From: Tubiluchus corallicola
Lineage: Eukaryota > Priapulida > Priapulimorpha > Priapulimorphida > Tubiluchidae
NCBI GenBank assembly: GCA_030141605.1
Contig: JAQGDQ010000148.1
Location: 310,001 to 374,000, forward strand
Length of the DNA stretch: 64,000 nt
Reading direction: 5' to 3'
Position numbers and translations under genes: made by a program. Shown here piece after piece: positions 1 to 11,733 of the stretch (its first letter is position 1; each line of letters opens with the position of its first letter). The notes beneath the pieces were generated by a model. The model had not been told where the DNA came from. It did no database searches and saw only the letters and a program-made list of their open reading frames with translations.

Positions 1-1958
1 AACTGAATGCGCCACATCTTTATGGAACTAAGTTTGCCTTGAACTTTTCCACCAAAAGTGGATCGTGCATGATACATGACAATAGTAACATCTCCAGATA
101 CAGATATTTTCATAGGTATAGTGACTTGCCCATCGGCGAGTTCATATGGTTTCATTTTCTCGTATTCCTGAGAAGTAGTCAACACACGTTCTTCTCCAAG
201 AAATACTTCAATAAATGGTCTACACCCAGTCCTAGCTTTATTAAAAATAGGTACTGGGGTCATGATCAGGTACGCCAGTAGGACTGACTGGTCATGAGGC
301 AAGACTGTAGGCTCTGATACCATTTCCCCTATATACTGAATGTAACGCTGTTGGGAAGAAACCGTTTCAGGATCACAACGCTTTATAGCAAAAAGGCTTA
401 GTGCTTCTTCAGCCGTGCGAAATACTTTGCAGAATAAAAGGAATGCAGAAACAACAGTAGCAGAAATGTCTTTTCCATCATTACAGTGCACAACTGCAAC
501 ATTTCTGCAGTCTTGCTGCAACCATAACAGCATATTTTTACAAATAGCAAATAAGCTAGCTAAAGAGGGAGCTCTGCCAGCAGGCCATCCACATTCAGAC
601 ACTCTATTGTTGAACTTTGCTGCACGATATGTGCGCTGTGAAAGATTGTATACTGCATAAGTATTGTTATGTTTAGACTCCAAAACATTCCTTACATCAT
701 CAATATAATTCTTAACTCCTGGCTCTACATTTTCAAATGGAAATGACATCACTACAATGCGACTAGTAATATAATTAATGTCCAACTGCTCTGTCTTACT
801 AATGCTTGCAGAAACGCTTTGCATGACTTTGCTGGAAGTATCTCTTATATTACGCAAGAAACTACCTGCACCACCCTTAAGTGAACCAAACAGTGCTCCC
901 ACATCTTGCCCTGGAGGAGGCCGTGCTGCTTGTTGACCATTTCCAGCAGCTTGAAATCTTCCTGAAGATAATTCTTCTTTAGCAACAAATGGTAACCGTC
1001 CCATCACATCAACATCAAGAGAAGAAGCCAGGTCCCAGACTTGCTGCAGAATCTGATTAATTGTCAGTCTCTCCCGTGGGTCTACTTTTAACATGCCCCT
1101 AATTAAATCATGAAATATTGTATATTTCTTATCTGTTGCAGGAATGTTGTAATTACCATTTACAATTCGCAGTTTTGCTGAATCAACGAATGGGTGTTCT
1201 CTGAAACACAGCAAAAATAACACACAACCTAGTGCCCATATGTCAACAGCATGATTTACAGGATAATTCATATATAACTCCAGCATTTCAGGTGCTCGGT
1301 ACATTGGTGTTGAATGTTTTGCCATTTCATCTTCTGCCAAGCTTCTCTGGATTGCAGTCCAACTGTCATTTGGTTCATAAGTACTAGTTGTAGCACTACC
1401 AAAATCACACAGTTTTATAATGGATTCACTGCTAAGTAAGAAATTTTCTACCTTCAAATCCCGGTGAATTATTGGCGGATTTTGTTCATGCATATGTTGT
1501 ACTGCAGAACACATCTGATAGAACACATGGAGAACTTGACGGCAAGTTAATGACTCTTTATATTCGTTCAGGACATCTACAAGCATGCCGCCTGTACACA
1601 ATTCTGTTAACAATAAGAACTCTGCTTTTCCGTGTCCAGATGTCTTTTTGTCAGTAGATGCTGCTTGTACGTACTCAACTATGTTAGCATGTTTGCCCAG
1701 CAACTTTAAAAAACGGATTTCTTGCATAATGGATTTGCACGTTTCGTCATCAGCTGCCAATAATCTTTTCAGTGCATATTCTTTTCCGCTGGCCACATCT
1801 TGAGCTACAAACACGAATGCGAAACCGCCCTCTGCAATCAACCTTTTAACCCGTAATTTCATGTCACCAAGCTCCACATTATGCCCGACAAAATCATTGT
1901 CTTGGCCTGCACTTGCGCCGCTTATATACTCGAAAGCTGACTTGAAAAAATCACCCAT
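1..1958 (-). CDS. GAK: Cyclin-G-associated kinase (GAK/auxilin family), 5' part, single coding exon, partial
   Basis: The reading frame starts at ATG 1958 and stays open to the left edge, about 652 codons without an intron. An NAK-family Ser/Thr kinase domain comes first: ATP-binding lysine at residue 64 (EYALKRL), catalytic HRDLK with Asp167, DFG at 185-187, then TPMYRAPE. After a linker (about 300-390) comes a PTEN-like phosphatase region with HCNDGKDIS in place of a CX5R loop, so probably catalytically dead, followed by a C2 part containing RTGCRPF, TSQEYEKMK and YHARSTFGGK, closely matching GAK. In the family, GAK phosphorylates adaptor mu subunits and recruits Hsc70 through a C-terminal J domain to uncoat clathrin; the clathrin-binding and J-domain parts lie outside the window. 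MGDFFKSAF is the first ATG of the frame and is followed at once by conserved sequence. Lack of introns over nearly 2 kb is unusual next to the intron-rich neighbours. AAK1 or BIKE is excluded by the PTEN/C2 region. Confidence 0.95.
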   Translation of the reverse strand, partial: MGDFFKSAFEYISGASAGQDNDFVGHNVELGDMKLRVKRLIAEGGFAFVFVAQDVASGKEYALKRLLAADDETCKSIMQEIRFLKLLGKHANIVEYVQAASTDKKTSGHGKAEFLLLTELCTGGMLVDVLNEYKESLTCRQVLHVFYQMCSAVQHMHEQNPPIIHRDLKVENFLLSSESIIKLCDFGSATTSTYEPNDSWTAIQRSLAEDEMAKHSTPMYRAPEMLELYMNYPVNHAVDIWALGCVLFLLCFREHPFVDSAKLRIVNGNYNIPATDKKYTIFHDLIRGMLKVDPRERLTINQILQQVWDLASSLDVDVMGRLPFVAKEELSSGRFQAAGNGQQAARPPPGQDVGALFGSLKGGAGSFLRNIRDTSSKVMQSVSASISKTEQLDINYITSRIVVMSFPFENVEPGVKNYIDDVRNVLESKHNNTYAVYNLSQRTYRAAKFNNRVSECGWPAGRAPSLASLFAICKNMLLWLQQDCRNVAVVHCNDGKDISATVVSAFLLFCKVFRTAEEALSLFAIKRCDPETVSSQQRYIQYIGEMVSEPTVLPHDQSVLLAYLIMTPVPIFNKARTGCRPFIEVFLGEERVLTTSQEYEKMKPYELADGQVTIPMKISVSGDVTIVMYHARSTFGGKVQGKLSSIKMWRIQ

Positions 1959-2926
1959 TTTAACTACATTTAAACTTTAAAAACCATAGCAGAAAAGTTA
2001 AATCACGGATTGGCTCCAAATTTAGCAAATTCTTCCATGCAATGGCAACATGCAACGCAAACTTAGCTGTTGGTTTGTATTTTTTACATTTTCTTTGAGG
2101 AAAGCGAAACGTGAACGACGAGTATACGTTTGTTGCTTTCGCGCAAGTTGTGAAAAGTAAAAAGTGGATGTTTACCAAACAAAAGTGTATATCCATTATC
2201 ATACTAATGTATAATTCTGTTCAGTCAGCAGGTCGTTGGTGGATATCTCTGGCTCTTTTCCACAAATTTCTGCTTGTCTTATTTTTTTTAAAAAACAATT
2301 TCATTATTAAATTTTGCTCAGATGTCTTTAGATATAATTTTTTAAGTATTGCAAAAACGTTCTTTATGATTTAAGGAAATTTTTAGCAAACAAATTCTCA
2401 AGGCCCTTAGTCCTGCTGAGACTTATAATTATTTTACAGTTGTTATAATTAAACGTTTCAAAAGCCTATGCTGATCAGAAGCCTTTGAAAAGAAATTTGT
2501 TACTAAGACATTCTCAGACGAAATTTAATCTCATTTTGTACGATGCTCAGGTGGAGAGTAAAGTTAAACTTACAGGATGCTGCTGGAAGCTATTGCAATG
2601 AGTATCCTCAAACAAACTGCCTGACAAAAATTGTAGACTGGTGACACGTTGTGTATTTCGTGATAGTTCAGACTACATACTAGATGATCAAGTAGTGCGT
2701 GTATTAGAGAGAGAAAAAATATTGCGTGTAGTTTTCTTAAAGTGCATTGTGTGCCTGTAGTTTATCTTTTATTTTTGAATTTGTAGTTTTCCACTTATAG
2801 TTTAGCTTGCACCAGGCGCACTTTCCCAGAACAGTTGTATGTTTATATTTGAACTAACACTGATTGCCTGTCTTTTTTATTATGATGACCACTGTTTTAT
2901 TATGAAGACAAAATAAAGAATATGCT
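1959..2926. other. Intergenic, GAK upstream region, no gene recognised
   Basis: Upstream (promoter side) of GAK on the minus strand. Several short open frames overlap here on both strands, but none has splice-site support or recognisable protein similarity. No clear core promoter element could be picked out. Confidence 0.5.
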
Positions 2927-2944
2927 ACAACAACAACAACAACA

Positions 2945-2993
<49 letters not shown>
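2927..2993 (+). repeat. Compound microsatellite (CAA)n(CTA)n
   Basis: About six CAA units followed by about fifteen CTA units, nearly uninterrupted. It ends exactly where similarity to the TIR-element copy at 51647-52575 begins, so it may sit at or near an old insertion end. Confidence 0.9.
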
Positions 2994-3340
2994 AAATTAA
3001 AAATGACAGAAAAAATTATGTTATATCTTAATCAAACCTTGGATTCGCCTAAAAAGTGGGCTTATTTCACCTCAAAAAGATTAATTTCAAAGCCAAATTT
3101 AACGTTGCTCGTTCGGCTAGCTCAGAATAAGATTATGCTATTTTATCAATTATAAATTATTCAAAGTATAATGACGTTTTCAATGATTTTTATTAAATAA
3201 ACAAGGACAGCGGACGCTGCCACTAAGGTTAACTGGGCTCAATTCGTGACCTGTCTCTAGTGCCCTACTTGGGCTATCACATGTACGGCACGCCCTACCC
3301 AGGCTTGCCCATGTACGGCATCTGCCCTACTTTGGCTAGT
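2994..3340 (+). mobile_element. Partial copy of the TIR element found at 51647-52575
   Basis: This stretch aligns by eye with 52190-52560: shared blocks include a TTTCAC(C/T)TCAA segment, GCTCAGAATAA(G/A)AT, AATAAACAAGGACA(G/A)CGGA, GACCTGTCTCTAGTG(C/T)CCTACTTGGGC, and the end block CCTACTTTGGCTA. It carries the same run of short sub-repeats (CCTACTTGGGCTA and CCCATGTACGGCA variants) at 3262-3340. The final TIR (GGGTTACTCGGTGCCC) and the left half are missing, so this is a truncated, diverged, non-autonomous copy. Confidence 0.75.
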
Positions 3341-3674
3341 GTCCTGCTCCGCACATTTTCTCTATTTTCAAGATGTTAATAGTGCTTGTTAATCAAATAC
3401 AGAGAACATAGCAAACTCGACAAAGGCCGCATTTAGTGTTTGAACCGAGGGCTTACTTATTGTTATCGATTTAATACGCCTAGGTACAGTTGGTTGCGTG
3501 TAACGCGGTTATTTCAAAAATGTAAGTCAAAATTTTGAAGAAGTTAATTACTTTATATAATCCATAATATACGTAATTTTTACATTAATAGTACGAGTAA
3601 TTGTGTTCTTTGCAATGTGAATGACCTGTTTGAGATTGTAGTTGTAATAACAGTAACTGCTACTGCCTTGTGCA

Positions 3675-4895
3675 ACATGATATATAAACTAAATGAAATT
3701 GCAGAAATCGTCATAAAACACTTAAGAAAAACAGACCAGATAGAAATAAATGAAATAGTCCGGCAGGTAACAGTATTAGGACCATTATTATGTTGTGCTT
3801 CACTAAACCGAATTAACGAGATGGTGGTAACAGGGACTGTAATGGGCAGGAATATACATGTGGGTATGTTATCATTCATTAGTGATTATTGTACAGAAAA
3901 TTATTTACGTCATTCAATATACAGAAAACATAATATATGAGAACAAACATGACACGAAAGAAAAGGATTCCAGTATTATGTGAGTCACGGAGAGGTTAAG
4001 GAAGCAGAGGAATACCAATATTTAGGAGATTGGATTAATTCAAAATGTAGTTATGAAACAATGTTGGGAAAACGAACCGTGAAAACTGATGCTATATGAG
4101 CTTCTTTCAGTGAGTGCAGTGCTAAGTAGTTCTGAAACATGGTCAAATTTGACAACAGCTGATTGGGAGAAATTAGAAATGATTCAAGCAAGCGCTTTAA
4201 AAGTTTTATTTAATCTTAGCGAATCAACACCATACTGGGGATTAGTAACTGAAATAGACATATGGCCTCTAAAACATAAAGTGAATTATAGGAGACTGAT
4301 GTTCTATCGGAATTTACTGATTAGTAAATCAAAGAGATTAGCATCAGAGGTACTCGTAATGCAAATAAACAATGCACATGAAAAGTCCATTCAGACTTCT
4401 TCATGACCTTCACCCTTTCTTTATTACCATCTATGCTATTTCTGCAGTATGTTTTATAAAGAATGAATGTACAGAAAAATACAGGAGCAGCACTAAATTA
4501 AGATTTTTAAAACATACGACAAAATTACATAGACACATGAGGTTAAAGATATATTGAAAATAAGACTGATTATGATTATAGTTAAAGGAAACTACAAGAA
4601 TGAGTTTAAGGATCAGTTATTATGCCCAGTGTGTGGGGAAGTTGATGATACTACTGAACATATGCTTAAATGCGGCAGATATGGAAGATGTAAAAAAAAT
4701 GATGAACTTGGATATATTAATGAACAGTGAAAAAGAAAGATTGCTAGGAAAGAAACGAATGCGTGGAATGCAGGATAAAAATACATAAACACATTAAAGT
4801 GGGAAAAGACAACCAAAAGATAAGCGTTATTGAAAAATGGACTTTGCACCCTTTAGAGGTGCGCGCCTCTGATAGGTGGAGATAGTCGAGAAATT
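3675..4895 (+). mobile_element. Dead partial copy (3' half) of the CCCH-ORF1 LINE
   Basis: Translated fragments match the minus-strand LINE at 19545-25110. 3677-3880 covers RT motif B, mutated (RQVTVLGPLL against RQGTVLGPLL), and a broken motif C (FISD for FIDD). 4089-4390 covers the region with LLSVSAVL, ETWSNLT, STPYWGLVTE and WPLKHKVNYRRLMFYRNLL. About 4600-4680 carries the C-terminal CPVCG...TEHMLKCG finger-like motif. The 3' end at about 4830-4890 shares TTTGCACCCTTTAGAGG and CTCTGATAGGTGGAGA with the other copy. About 100 bases are deleted after motif C, and there are several frameshifts and stops. It starts abruptly inside the RT domain, as expected for 5'-truncated LINE insertions or later deletion. 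It preserves the unoccupied form of both MITE target sites found in the other copy. Confidence 0.88.
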
Positions 4896-5737
4896 GCAAC
4901 AAACAAGAAAACATGACATAAAAATTCTTTTACACAAATGCCCTTTTAAAATTTATTGTTTTCTTGTTGGTAATCTATCTAGTGAACATGAATGCCCTTC
5001 TGTCTGGTAAACTTCTAGAGTTCTGGAGAGTCTTATCTAGTGAACATGAAACACTTTGCACAGTTAGTGAGATCACTAAGAATGACAAACTTTTGGGGAA
5101 TATGAACAAAGGGATTTGGCTTTTTAATTTGAAAATTGTTTTGGAAAGTACCACTTGGTACTACAGCTTCTCATGCTCTCTTACATCTCCCTCATCAACC
5201 ATTGAGTAATTATGCGTGTCTAAACAAACCTGTGACAGTTTAATTAAAACTTCTATTTGAATAATTGTATTAGCAAGATCTGCAAAACACTGGTGCATGT
5301 TTCTCCTTAAAACTGCTAGCTATTATAACAATGTTTGGCACATGACAAACTAGTATCCTATTAATATAATTGCAAATTGCAACCAAAAAAAATCTATAAA
5401 CTAGCTTTTGGTGTGAGCAGTGTGCAGTCTAGTTATACCGACAGTGGCACTAGTACTTGGTTTTACTGTATTTCTGCTTTTCAAATTCTGTAACTAGCTG
5501 TTGATCTAAATTATTTTATTGCATCGGTACATGTATAAGCATAATTTTGTTTTTCTGTATTTCAAATTCTGTAACTAACTGTTGATTTAAAAAAATTTGT
5601 CGCATCAGTATATACATAAGTATGTATTATCAAATAAAAAATATATAAGCATAATGTTGATGTCAGCTATTTTTATAAAAGTTTTTTTTATTTGTTGTAC
5701 ATGTTATAAGGTGTAATAATTATGATTCAGGTGACCA
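4896..5737. other. Intergenic, MIS12 upstream region
   Basis: AT-rich sequence between the dead LINE copy and MIS12. No coding similarity was seen. TTATGATTCAG immediately before GTGACCAATGG resembles a splice acceptor, so MIS12 may have an untranslated first exon somewhere in this stretch. Confidence 0.4.
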
Positions 5738-8700
5738 ATGGATATAAGAGGCATAGAATCGGAAAATGATTCAGATGTAGCTGCTGGGTCATCTTTAATG
5801 CCCTTGGCCTTGGAACATGGCGAGCAGGAATATGAGGCTCAGCACTTCAATTTTCTTCCTAAGTCCTTAACTGATACACGTAAGTCAGATTGTCAACAGT
5901 AGAACACATGCTTATGTAATCGTATAATATTGGGAAATCAAATGCTTTGGTGGTGGTGTCTTGTGAGCCCCGGCTATAATGCTGATGTAAAAAAATATCA
6001 TTTATAAACATGGCGCTTGTAATCTGGTTTAAAATGACCCATGAAGAGCATAAATGCCACGTTAATTAAGCTTTTGGACTTTAAAGCACTGAGAATGTAC
6101 AACGAAAGTTTGCAGACTAACAGACGTTTTTTTTAAATTGAATTACAACAGTGTTATTCATGTCTGAAAAGGCATTTGGCTATTGCTGCGGTGTACATTA
6201 AGTCTTTCCCCCGTTGAGCAACGTTTTGTTTTAATGACGCTGAACATTTCACACCTTTTTCTTACTTAATGACGCATGTTTCATTTTAACTACGACTTTT
6301 TTACTTTTCTCACTTTGTTTTGTTTCATCATTGCGATTTTTGTTTTATTATCAAAGTTTTTTAATTAATTTGAAGCATTAAAATGGTGCATGTTGTGTTA
6401 TTCTGTTCTAAAAATGCATTAGTAACCTAAACAGTGCAATTATTATAATAGCTTTTGTTTCCCGACTGACTACATACTAAATTCTGGCAGCTCTAGCCAT
6501 TTGTATCAAGCGAACTCCATTTGCCGATTTATACGCCTCCACACACCCAAGTTTAAACTTTATGCCAAGGAATTTTGTCTACACCCTAACTGTTGCGATA
6601 ACAATCAGGTTAGTACTACATGAAATTGTTTCAAAGTCGCTTCCTGCAGGATTGTTTCACTGCTAACTGTCTTTGAATAGGCTTTAACATTAAGGAAAGT
6701 GAACCGCTTGCAAGTCTAGCTAGATATTATAGAAAGGTAGGTGGTTTCAAGTAAACAAAATGAAATCAATAGAAATATGAATAAAACCCATAAAACGTTT
6801 AATTTATATGATTTAAGCAGCATTGATTTTTGCTTCTGGAACGTATCTCAATTCTTTTACATTACTTTCTGTGGAAGTCTTGGTTTCGTTTAACGATGTT
6901 TCGCTTAACATCGCGTTTTTGTGGAATGCTTTAGCATCGTTAAGCGAGAACTTACTGTACATGAGCTTCTAGGGTCTGGGCACCATTATGAATGGTCTAC
7001 CTTCCTTTAAAAGATTATATATTTTTCATTTGACTTTTGTAGTACTTTGTCTCTCACTAGTGCTATGATACCATAGTGTCTGGCTTCCAGTGTCCGCTGC
7101 CAAAAAAAGCTTTGGTTTCACCACTCACTGACAATATACACACATTTTATTTCTTGCTTCCAGAGTCAGATGCTGTATGCACTTTTGTATCATAAGCATA
7201 AATTATACATGCTACAGTGAAGCTATTGTTGATACCGTATTGTAGATGTTGTTCAATTCAACTCAATCAGCTATTTAGGTGAACTCAGACTAAAACAGAC
7301 TTTAAATGATGAAGTTAAGAAACTGTAAAAACTTCTTCTATAAATTATAAACGACTTATGATCAAAATCTTCGGTATAGATGCAGAGGTTAAGTTTTACG
7401 TAATTCTGTTTTTTTTTCAGTTTACAATCTTATGTTGCAATACTTCCATGATGGAATGACAGTTACTCAAGCTTATTTACTAAGAGAGGTATCAACAAAC
7501 AGGTTTTATTAAATATAAAAAGATTATTAACTAATTTTAAGGGTTTCTACCTTATTTGAAATTTCATTTTAAACAACTATTGATTTTTGATGCCCATTAT
7601 ACTCCTTGTGGCTACACCGTTGCACTGATATTATTTGCGAAATAAGAGTGATAGCTCATTATTATTTGTCAGATCTTGCACTTTTGTCAAAATCAGGTGA
7701 AAGTGCTGTGAAATTTGTGGGTATTTAAGTGGGGAGATGGGTGAGGTAGCTTGTTTAATTAACGATCAGGATGACACTGGTCCACTGCCCTGCTTAGCAG
7801 ATTTGTCACCTTCATTTTGGATAGTTGGGTTCTAGGCAACAAAGGTGAACTTTTCAAATATGCAGCAGTTATAAAAAGTGTTTTTGGTGCTTTGGAATTT
7901 AGATTCTGGTGTTCTTCCTTTCCTTGTTTTTTAACTATTCTTTTACATAAATTTTTTTACCTAATACTTATAATGGAAAAATTCAGATTTAGTTTATGTC
8001 ACTTTTACTAAAGCTATAATGCTTCATTCCTATACAAGTATATCAGTTACTTTTGGCACACATTAGTAAAAACTTTTGCTGACCAGTGCATATTGCACAT
8101 TTCATAGATACTGCAACTTTAATAAGCTTTGCTATTCATCAGGAGTTAAATGTGTACAATAGACATGATGGGTATAATATTATGACAATAATGATGGCCA
8201 TTCCTGGCATTGTCATCATTCACTGTTCTAAGGCATTACACAGACGGTGTATTTTAAGGAGCCTTTGCTAGCTTGTAACCATCAGAATATTGCTAGAAAA
8301 TTAAACAAGAACACAAAGTGTAATGTTCGTGCATTATTGATTGTAGTGTTGTTGTTGTTAATGCTGTTGTTGCCATCGTTGTCACTGTCGCTGCTGCCGC
8401 TATGTGTGGTTTGGTGGTTGTGCTGGTGTGGCGTTGTGTGAGTTGTGTGGTGTGTGAGTTGTTGTTGCTATAGTTTATGCACACAATTCTTTTGCGGGGT
8501 TTGGCTTATTTTTTTAATCAGACTAAATTAACACTCTGTCCATGACCATCATCTCTTTTATTCACAACATCTTATAATAGTTTCGTTAAGAGCATTGTTC
8601 AATATCAGAATGTCTTGGATCATCCAAACTGATATTGTAAATTCAATTTCTCACCTATTTAATATAATTTAGGTAAAATGACATAATACAGATAATAGCT

Positions 8701-11700
8701 GAGTACAGGAATTTGTACGATAATCACTTTTGCATGTGGATTTGTACAAATTTGTTTTCTTTTTTCTAGTTTAAAGAAGTTACGGATGAAGCGACTTTAC
8801 AAGCGTCAGCTGATCGTCTTCGAGCTGCTTATATAAAAGTTTTAGATAAAGCTTTTGATAAACTTGAGGTTTGTGTCCTTTTCTATAAAAATCTATATAG
8901 TCAAGGTAAAAATAACATTTTTTCTACATGGCAGAAAGCAAAAGAAACAAGCAAATATTACAACTGTCATTCCAACTAGGCTTTGAAATTTCTTTTAATG
9001 TCCTTTAGGAAATAGAAACTACATCTGTAATGTAGGAAAATGTTTCCAAGCAAATTGACTATTTTGAGCCAAGTTCTTAAACGCTGTTCAATTCACAGAA
9101 TTCAGTTACACACGCAGAATTCTATTTTTTAGCACTATGTTGCGATGAATATGCTGAAGGTACCGGAGAATGTATTACTACCAGAAGATCAGCCGCAGCT
9201 AAATCAGTATGAAAAATGGGAGGAGGAGAAAATTGATTGTGAGATTACTCAGCTACAGGAATCACTTATTAACGTAAGTGATAGTGCTGAATAGGATGCC
9301 TTAAAAATAATGGATTTAGCAAGGTTCTTAAGCCACTAATTCCTAAAAATGCAGAATGCAGATATGAATTACCTACACTGAATATATTGATATAAACAAT
9401 GGCGTAGCACTTTTCATTGCTGCAAGATGGCAACTGGCCAGCACAACTGTATTGGAGTAATGTCCATGTGAAGTGAAGTAGTTGAACAAATATTAAAGTG
9501 ACATCTTGAGTTAAGATAAGGAAAAAGTCGTGTATCGCCTTACACAGAAAATGCATGTGTTTAATTAGTTGCAGTGTTCAATTTCTCATTGTTCTTGTGT
9601 GCATTCCTGCCAAAATTAAAGTTTACTAAGCTTTTATAATATTTCACAATCATCTGCAATGCGAATCTTCCATTTGTGATCTTTTTTTTTTAAATTTGCT
9701 GCATTTATTGCAATTTGTTTTCAGTTGCATTATACAGTTGCTACTTTGAGGGAAGAACTCAAAGAAATTAATCTGGTTAAAGAACAATGCACAGAGGATA
9801 TGAAAGTATTACAGAAACTAGAAACTGTTTCTAGGAAAGCCAGTTGTAAGTATTAAAGTTTAATTGAAAATTTTTGATTACAGTCACAAAAAGAGTTCCG
9901 ATCTGTCAATTATTAGAGAAGACACGTTAATAAATTTTGCTGTTTTTACAAATTCTTGTAAGAAGTGTCGGGGAAATGATTGCACCCATGGTATATTTGA
10001 AAGCAAAAAAACAACAATTTCTTGAGAAAAAGCACTAAATTTTATGTAGAAAACACTTATTTTAATACCTAGTACTGCCATCACTAATTACTAATAGTAA
10101 TAAAATAACCACTAATTACTGACTAATTGCACTGATCCACACTCGTGTAGCATGAAGTACTGTACAGAAATTTGTAACAAAACGTGCATTTTCACGAACG
10201 TATGTAAGTTGCTTACGTATTATGTCACGTGTGTTTTATGCCAGCACATACATATCAATAGTAATCAAGCCTTGAAGATAACTGCCTTCCTCTTAAACGA
10301 ACACAAGGTCGTTTTACAAGCATGTATTCTTGTGATGTACCCGTATGGTACTATAACCTGCCACTCAGTGCAACAGTCAGTAAACTCGTCATTGGTCGAT
10401 AAAGCCACTTATGATTGGTTAATGGCATCACATGAATGGGTCTGCTTATTATCTCATTCTTGGTAAACGCTAGATTACCACTTTATAGAATCGTAAAATA
10501 TTTAGTACATTTGATTATTAACTAAATCAACTCATCAGAATAATGTGTAAGTTTATATAAAGAGAAAATTTAATTTTTACCTCTTTTTACTAAGGCTATC
10601 ATGCCTATGGCTTAATTCGTGTTGCTGCCATTATTATTATAATGACATTAACATGGCTAAATATTTGATTTAAGTTACAAGTATTGTTAAAAGTTTTAAA
10701 GTTTTTTAGAATAGTCATCTTACAATCTTATTTAGAATAGAATACTAGCATATGAATTTGGTATCTGTAAGCCTTAGTTCCAACCCCTTCCTGCTCATTT
10801 GCAATGGGTGACATAGTAATTTGACTTTCCTCTTCAGCCTGCTGAGGATTTAATACCTATCATTTAAACCACTATACATTGCTATTTATAGATGTAATTA
10901 AAGCTCATCATTAACATCCATAGGTGGGATATCAGGCGCTCAAGGATATATTGAAAACCAGAGCGAATAAAATTTTGCATTTTTGCTACTAATAACAGCT
11001 TGTTCTATGTGCTGCCAAAATTAAATTATTAAATTATTATCAAAGAACAAGGCACCCACCATCTGTGGGTTTATGAAAAAAAATTGTAATTATTGGTGAG
11101 ACTGTTTATTTAGTAAATTATTCACTAACTTTTCTAAACTTTGCACTCTGCAATTTGCTCATAGGAATTAAGTGAAGAAATCACAGAAAACTCATCCCAT
11201 GTGTACATTAAACAACATTTTTCTTATCTAATTTGACAGTACCAAGTCGAATACCACCCTTTGCGCGCATACAAACGATGGCACATGGCAAAGAATTTTT
11301 AGATTTCCAGTGATCTGTTGGCCTCTAAACGACTAAAAAAAACAAAAACTTTTGCACAAATCGCCAAGCGTTTTATCATCTGATCTGGATGGCAAGTGTA
11401 ATCTGTGTGATGTCATGCTTAATTATAAATAGGCTGTGCAGCAATCATCGATGAAAACAAAGCAATATTTAGTCTTGGGGTATCATAAGCAGTTTTTACG
11501 CATACGTAAAAGACCCAAGCAATTTTCTCTCATATTTTTTGCATATTAAAGACTTCAGCGCTTAAGTTGCTTATTCTCTTCGACATCTAGCAGTTGTCTA
11601 AGTCATTTATTTGCTTTCTTTGTTCTTTACAGTCAGCAAATTGAAAGAAACTTTGCAATTTCTGGGCGAAACTGCAAAAACTTTAGTGAGTGAAAGTGAA

Positions 11701-11733
11701 GCAATAAGCTCTCCTGCATTACAAGAATCTTAA
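5738..11733 (+). CDS. MIS12: Kinetochore protein MIS12, six coding exons
   Basis: Exons 5738-5879, 7421-7488, 8770-8868, 9133-9273, 9725-9845 and 11633-11733 (TAA) join in phase (1, 0, 0, 0, 1) to give 223 residues; human MIS12 is 205. All introns are GT-AG. Family matches: YEAQHFNFLPKS near residue 32 (human YEAQFFGFTPQT), then a helix with LYNLMLQYF, FDKLEHYVAMNMLKVPENV, and LLPEDQ near 118-123 (human LLPEDK). The rest is predicted coiled coil, rich in Glu, Lys, Leu and Gln. In the family, Mis12 is the scaffold subunit of the MIS12 complex (with PMF1, DSN1 and NSL1) joining CENP-C on centromeric chromatin to NDC80 and KNL1. The first about 30 residues are a poorly conserved acidic extension. 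Introns 1 and 5 exceed 1.5 kb; intron 1 holds a Tigger-like MITE. The protein diverges fast in animals, so the call rests on a few motifs plus length. Confidence 0.87.
6196..6957. mobile_element. Possible Tigger/pogo-like MITE in MIS12 intron 1
   Basis: The right end, read on the minus strand, is TA then CAGTAAGTTCTCGCTTAACG, the look of pogo/Tigger (Tc1-mariner superfamily) termini. The left end is TA then CATTAAGTCTTTCCCCCGTT, a diverged partner. TA lies outside both ends (6194-6195 and 6958-6959). Sub-terminal blocks repeat the theme (GTTTAACGATGTTTCGCTTA). No transposase remnant is visible. The right end is convincing; the left is weak. Confidence 0.5.

Noticed and set aside
2110-2374. 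87-codon frame upstream of GAK
   Set aside because: Overlaps AT-rich upstream DNA; phenylalanine/leucine-rich tail from poly-T; no support.
8247-8484. Leu/Val-rich and, on the other strand, Thr-rich frames
   Set aside because: Both are readings of a GTT/GTG low-complexity stretch.
10152-10466. 104-codon open frame in MIS12 intron 5
   Set aside because: No similarity, no splice sites at its ends and codon content like the surrounding intron.
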